Below, piece after piece: positions 3,930-6,655 of a stretch of 6,655 bases of DNA; position 1 is the stretch's first letter; every line of letters starts with the position of its first letter. The DNA is from Chlorobiota bacterium (GTDB taxonomy: Bacteria > Bacteroidota > Bacteroidia > Bacteroidales > JAADGE01). The stretch is from NCBI GenBank assembly GCA_030592825.1, contig JAUVIG010000214.1, forward strand, positions 1-6,655. The letters run 5' to 3'. The translations under genes were made by a program, and so were the position numbers. The notes beneath the pieces are model-generated. The model made no database searches and was not told where the DNA came from. It saw nothing but the letters and a program-made list of their open reading frames with translations.

Positions 3930-5063
3930 ATGAAAATATTAATGCTGAATAATGAATTTCCTCCGCTTGGCGGCGGCACCGGAACAGTAAATTCAGAACT
4001 TCTGAAACAATTCAAAAAATATCCTGAATTTAAAATAGATTTAATCACTTCCGAACAAGGCAAAAAAAAGATTATTGAAAACTTCTCCAAAAATATCAGA
4101 ATTATTAAATATCCTGTAAATAATAAGAATATTCATCATGCATCAAATCTTGAATTGATAAAATATACACTTAAAGCAAGTTTTGCTGCATTGAAATATT
4201 ACAGAAAGGAAAAATACGATTTAAGTTTTGCATGGAGTACTGTTCCTGCCGGATTTGTTTCATTTTTATTAAGAGTATTCAAAAAATTGCCTTATATAGT
4301 AAGAGTCGGCGGACCTGACATTCCGGGTTTTGAGCAACGTTACAACACAATTTATAAATTAATATCTCCTTTAATTAAACTGATTTGGAAAAAATCTGAC
4401 TTACTAATTGCTAAATGCCGAACAGAATTTGATATGATAAAGGATATTAACAATAAATTAAAAATTGACATTTTTTATAACGGAGTTGATACAGAAAAAT
4501 TTAAACCAAAAGATACAGTTACAGAAACAAATACTTTAAATATCATCTGCCCGGCTCGATTAATACAACGTAAAGGACAAGATTTATTAATTAAAACTGT
4601 TGCTGACTTAAAAAAAGAAGGTATTAATTTTGAGGTAAAATTTATTGGAGAGGGCGATGAAAAAGAAAACTTTATAAAGTTGAGTGAAAAATTAGATTTA
4701 TCGGAAAATATTCATTTTATTGGATATGTACCTCGCGAATTAATGATACAAGAATACCAAAACTCCGATATATTTTGTTTACCTTCCTACAATGAAGGAA
4801 TGAGCAATGCACTTCTTGAAGCAATGTCGTGCGGTTTGCCGGCAATTGTAACAAATGTCGGCGGAACCGAAGAACTTGTTGATGATTCAAACGGTTTTAT
4901 TTTTGAAGCAGGTGATAAAGATGCTTTAAAAGATATACTTACAAACATACATAAAGACAAAAAAACATTAAAACAACTCGGCAAAAATTCACGAGAAAAA
5001 GCATTGAAATTTTCTTGGGGAAAAATTGCAGATGATTATGCAGAATTATTTAGGAATCAGTAA
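3930..5063 (+). CDS. GT4-family glycosyltransferase (GT-B fold)
   Basis: This 377-residue retaining glycosyltransferase transfers a sugar from a nucleotide-sugar donor, most likely to a lipid-linked oligosaccharide on the inner face of the cytoplasmic membrane. The N-terminal acceptor domain (1-180) opens MKILMLNNEFPPLGGGTGT, the usual glycine-rich first loop. The linker FYNGVDTEKFKP (182-193) leads into the donor domain: PARLIQRKGQDLLIKT (208-223) supplies the phosphate-binding R210 and K215, FIGYVP (263-268) follows, and LPSYNEGMSNALLEAMSCG (284-302) holds the E-x7-E pair E289/E297 that contacts the donor. VTNVGGTEELV (307-317) completes the pocket. Length and motif order are those of a whole enzyme. 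There is no signal peptide; a hydrophobic, basic patch near 107-125 could touch the membrane. It is the first gene of a plus-strand operon with a sugar epimerase and a membrane protein, which points to surface polysaccharide synthesis. The sugar specificity cannot be told. Confidence 0.9.
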   Translation: MKILMLNNEFPPLGGGTGTVNSELLKQFKKYPEFKIDLITSEQGKKKIIENFSKNIRIIKYPVNNKNIHHASNLELIKYTLKASFAALKYYRKEKYDLSFAWSTVPAGFVSFLLRVFKKLPYIVRVGGPDIPGFEQRYNTIYKLISPLIKLIWKKSDLLIAKCRTEFDMIKDINNKLKIDIFYNGVDTEKFKPKDTVTETNTLNIICPARLIQRKGQDLLIKTVADLKKEGINFEVKFIGEGDEKENFIKLSEKLDLSENIHFIGYVPRELMIQEYQNSDIFCLPSYNEGMSNALLEAMSCGLPAIVTNVGGTEELVDDSNGFIFEAGDKDALKDILTNIHKDKKTLKQLGKNSREKALKFSWGKIADDYAELFRNQ

Positions 5064-5159
5064 AGTTTTTTGTTTTTTGAGGAAGACAGGGTATGTAAAA
5101 TCAGAAAAAATGAAACTTTCGTGAGAAAAATTAAGTCATTAACAAACAAAAGAACAATA
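5064..5159 (+). other. Short spacer between glycosyltransferase and epimerase
   Basis: These 96 bases begin with two T-runs (TTTTTT at 5065-5070, and again after a G) but have no stem before them, so no intrinsic terminator is called. No TAnnTTTG box is seen. ATGs at 5093 and about 5109 run into stops within a few codons. The two genes are probably co-transcribed. Confidence 0.5.
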
Positions 5160-6215
5160 ATGAAAATATTAATAACCGGCACAGCCGGATTTATAGGTTC
5201 GCATCTTGCAGAAGAATACATTAATAAAGGATACGAAGTATTCGGACTTGATAATATAAATGATTATTATGATGTAAATTTAAAATTTGCAAGATTGCAA
5301 AAAGTCGGTATTAATAAATCGGATATCTCATATAATTTATTAACTGAAAGCAAAAAATATCCTAATTACAGATTTATCAAATTAGATTTAAAGGATAAAG
5401 ACGGTTTAGATAAACTTTTTTCGGAAAATAATTTTGATTATGTATGTAATCTCGCAGCTCAAGCCGGTGTAAGATACAGCCTTACAAATCCGGACGCATA
5501 TATCAACAGTAATATTATCGGTTTTGTAAATATTCTTGAAGCATGCAGGCATAACAATATCAAACATCTCGTATATGCAAGCAGCTCAAGTGTTTACGGA
5601 TTAAATCAAAACATGCCGTTTTCAACATCCGATAATGTTGACCATCCGATAAGCTTATATGCTGCATCAAAAAAATCAAATGAGTTAACGGCACATGCAT
5701 ATAGTCATTTATTTCAATTACCGACTACCGGTTTAAGATTTTTTACAGTTTACGGGCCTTGGGGAAGACCCGATATGGCATTATTCCTTTTCACCGAAGC
5801 TATTCTTAATAATAAACCGATAAATATATTTAACAACGGAGATATGCAACGTGACTTTACTTTTATTGATGACATTATTCAAGGAATAAAGCATGTTACC
5901 GGTAATCCGCCGAAAGGTGATAAATCGTGGTCGGGTTTGAATCCAAACCCGGCAAGTTCCTCTGCACCTTACAAATTATATAACATAGGTAACAATAACC
6001 CGGTTCAACTAATGGATTTTATTAGTGAAATTGAAAAAGCTTTAAACAAAAAAGCTATAAGAAATTATATGCCGATTCAACAAGGTGATGTTCCGGCAAC
6101 ATATGCAGATGTTTCCGATTTAATTAAAAATTTCAGTTATAAACCAAATACTTCAATTAAAACAGGGATTATAAAATTTATTGATTGGTACAGAGAATAT
6201 TATAATAAAAAATAA
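5160..6215 (+). CDS. NAD-dependent nucleotide-sugar epimerase, UDP-glucuronate 4-epimerase type
   Basis: From the ATG at 5160 the protein has 351 residues, the normal length for this extended short-chain dehydrogenase family. NAD binding: GTAGFIG (7-13). The catalytic set is the serine run SSSS (141-144) and Y167-x3-K171 in LYAASKKSNE. Group-specific signatures are LDNINDYYDVNLKFARL (30-46), AAQAGVRYSLTNPDAYI (99-115), RFFTVYGPWGRPDMALFLF (193-211), GDMQRDFTFIDDI (227-239), NIGNNNPVQLMDFI (275-288) and QQGDVPATYADVSDL (307-321). Together they match CapI/LpsL-type UDP-glucuronate 4-epimerases, which make UDP-galacturonate for capsule or lipopolysaccharide. A longer reading from a TTG at 5070 would add 30 residues before the Rossmann strand and is rejected. 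The insert GNPPKGDKSWSGLNPNPASSSAP (248-270) is the usual variable loop of the group. Cytoplasmic; partner of the adjacent glycosyltransferase. A related 4-epimerase substrate is possible but less likely. Confidence 0.9.
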   Translation: MKILITGTAGFIGSHLAEEYINKGYEVFGLDNINDYYDVNLKFARLQKVGINKSDISYNLLTESKKYPNYRFIKLDLKDKDGLDKLFSENNFDYVCNLAAQAGVRYSLTNPDAYINSNIIGFVNILEACRHNNIKHLVYASSSSVYGLNQNMPFSTSDNVDHPISLYAASKKSNELTAHAYSHLFQLPTTGLRFFTVYGPWGRPDMALFLFTEAILNNKPINIFNNGDMQRDFTFIDDIIQGIKHVTGNPPKGDKSWSGLNPNPASSSAPYKLYNIGNNNPVQLMDFISEIEKALNKKAIRNYMPIQQGDVPATYADVSDLIKNFSYKPNTSIKTGIIKFIDWYREYYNKK

Positions 6216-6219
6216 ACAG

Positions 6220-6655
6220 ATGAAACGCACAAGTAAAAAAAAACATATAATCAAAAATCAAGCAGTTAAGAACTCTAAAAAAAAACAAGAGCATAAACAA
6301 AAATCAAGACTTAAAACAAATTACAATTATTTATTTCTCGGATTTATTTTCGGAACAGTTGTTTTTATAATTAACTATTTATTTTTCATTCCTGATGACA
6401 GTACATTTTTACGATTGTCGTTAAGTAAAAGCACATTTATATTCATTTCTCTGTTTTTTTCAGGAACTATAGTTTACATCTTGTTCAAAATTAAAGAAAA
6501 ACGAGCTGCAAACATTTCAAAATTTGCTTTTTTGATATTGCTGTTATACAGTATTTTGGTAAGTTTTATTCCGGCAAAAGAATATTCAAACGAATTTGTT
6601 GCTTTATATCATAAGTTGACAGCTTTTCAAACACTTATTATTGTTCCGACAACAG
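6220..6655 (+). CDS. Lysine-rich multi-pass membrane protein, incomplete at the right edge
   Basis: An ATG at 6220, four bases after the epimerase stop, opens a frame of 145 codons with no stop before the window ends. The first 35 residues are strongly basic (MKRTSKKKHI, KNSKKKQEHKQKSR) and should lie in the cytoplasm. Then come hydrophobic segments at about 36-57 (YLFLGFIFGTVVFIINYLFF), 71-89 (STFIFISLFFSGTIVYILF) and 102-117 (FAFLILLLYSILVSFI), with a fourth perhaps starting near 137. The tight spacing to the epimerase gene and the identical start context shared with the glycosyltransferase gene (TAAACAGATGAAA) support operon membership. A membrane role in polysaccharide polymerisation, ligation or export would fit the context, but the visible part carries no family motif I recognise, so no function is given. 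Confidence 0.8.
   Translation, partial: MKRTSKKKHIIKNQAVKNSKKKQEHKQKSRLKTNYNYLFLGFIFGTVVFIINYLFFIPDDSTFLRLSLSKSTFIFISLFFSGTIVYILFKIKEKRAANISKFAFLILLLYSILVSFIPAKEYSNEFVALYHKLTAFQTLIIVPTT

Noticed and set aside
4787..4984. 65-codon open frame on the minus strand
   Set aside because: It is antisense to the E-x7-E donor domain of the glycosyltransferase, whose reading is certain; low-complexity serine-rich shadow.
5070..5159. 30-residue N-terminal extension of the epimerase from a TTG
   Set aside because: The Rossmann strand MKILITGTAGFIG starts at the ATG at 5160, which gives the normal family length; the extension is basic, unlike the family, and starts in a T-run.
3930..5173. Shared ATGAAAATATTAAT at the starts of glycosyltransferase and epimerase genes
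   Set aside because: Both proteins begin MKIL as the first Rossmann-like strand, so shared codons in AT-rich DNA explain it.

Overview
The window reads as chromosomal DNA of an AT-rich member of the Bacteroidota, most likely a Bacteroidales/Cytophagales-type organism. Three things point there. Two promoters match the Bacteroidota consensus exactly (TTTG, 20 bases, TAnnTTTG). Start codons lack Shine-Dalgarno sequences. One membrane protein carries the FK-x-MHWP motif that I associate with GldL of the Bacteroidota gliding machinery. No insertion sequence, CRISPR array, tRNA or rRNA is visible.

Layout: the left half (1-3660) is entirely on the minus strand and the right half (3930-6655) entirely on the plus strand. 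A divergent control region of about 270 bases lies between them. Minus-strand genes, in order of transcription, are: a MazG-like nucleotide pyrophosphohydrolase (3660-3325); a three-gene unit of PadR repressor, HAAS-like membrane protein with a duplicated MHWP segment, and SAM-dependent methyltransferase (3228-1377); a 544-base non-coding stretch full of inverted repeats (1376-833); and a toxin-antitoxin operon made of an HTH-Panacea antitoxin (832-35) and the first 12 codons of its presumed toxin (38 to beyond position 1). Plus-strand genes form a surface-polysaccharide operon: a GT4 glycosyltransferase (3930-5063), a UDP-glucuronate 4-epimerase-like enzyme (5160-6215) and the start of a lysine-rich multi-pass membrane protein running off the right edge (6220 onward).

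How the parts work together: the PadR gene has a 21-base palindrome placed between the -33 and -7 boxes of its own promoter. That is the layout of an autorepressed operon whose second gene is a membrane protein with a HAAS-like cytoplasmic domain, so PadR plus HAAS probably form a membrane-linked sensing pair. The methyltransferase may be its output. The glycosyltransferase and epimerase probably act on one extracellular polysaccharide, the epimerase making UDP-galacturonate from UDP-glucuronate. Their leader contains a 14-base-arm stem-loop overlapping a 28-codon open frame, a possible regulatory leader.

The best candidates for something undescribed are the PadR/HAAS/double-MHWP/methyltransferase operon, the leader of the glycosyltransferase operon, and the hairpin-rich spacer at 833-1376. 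All functions come from reading motifs by eye; no database search was possible.
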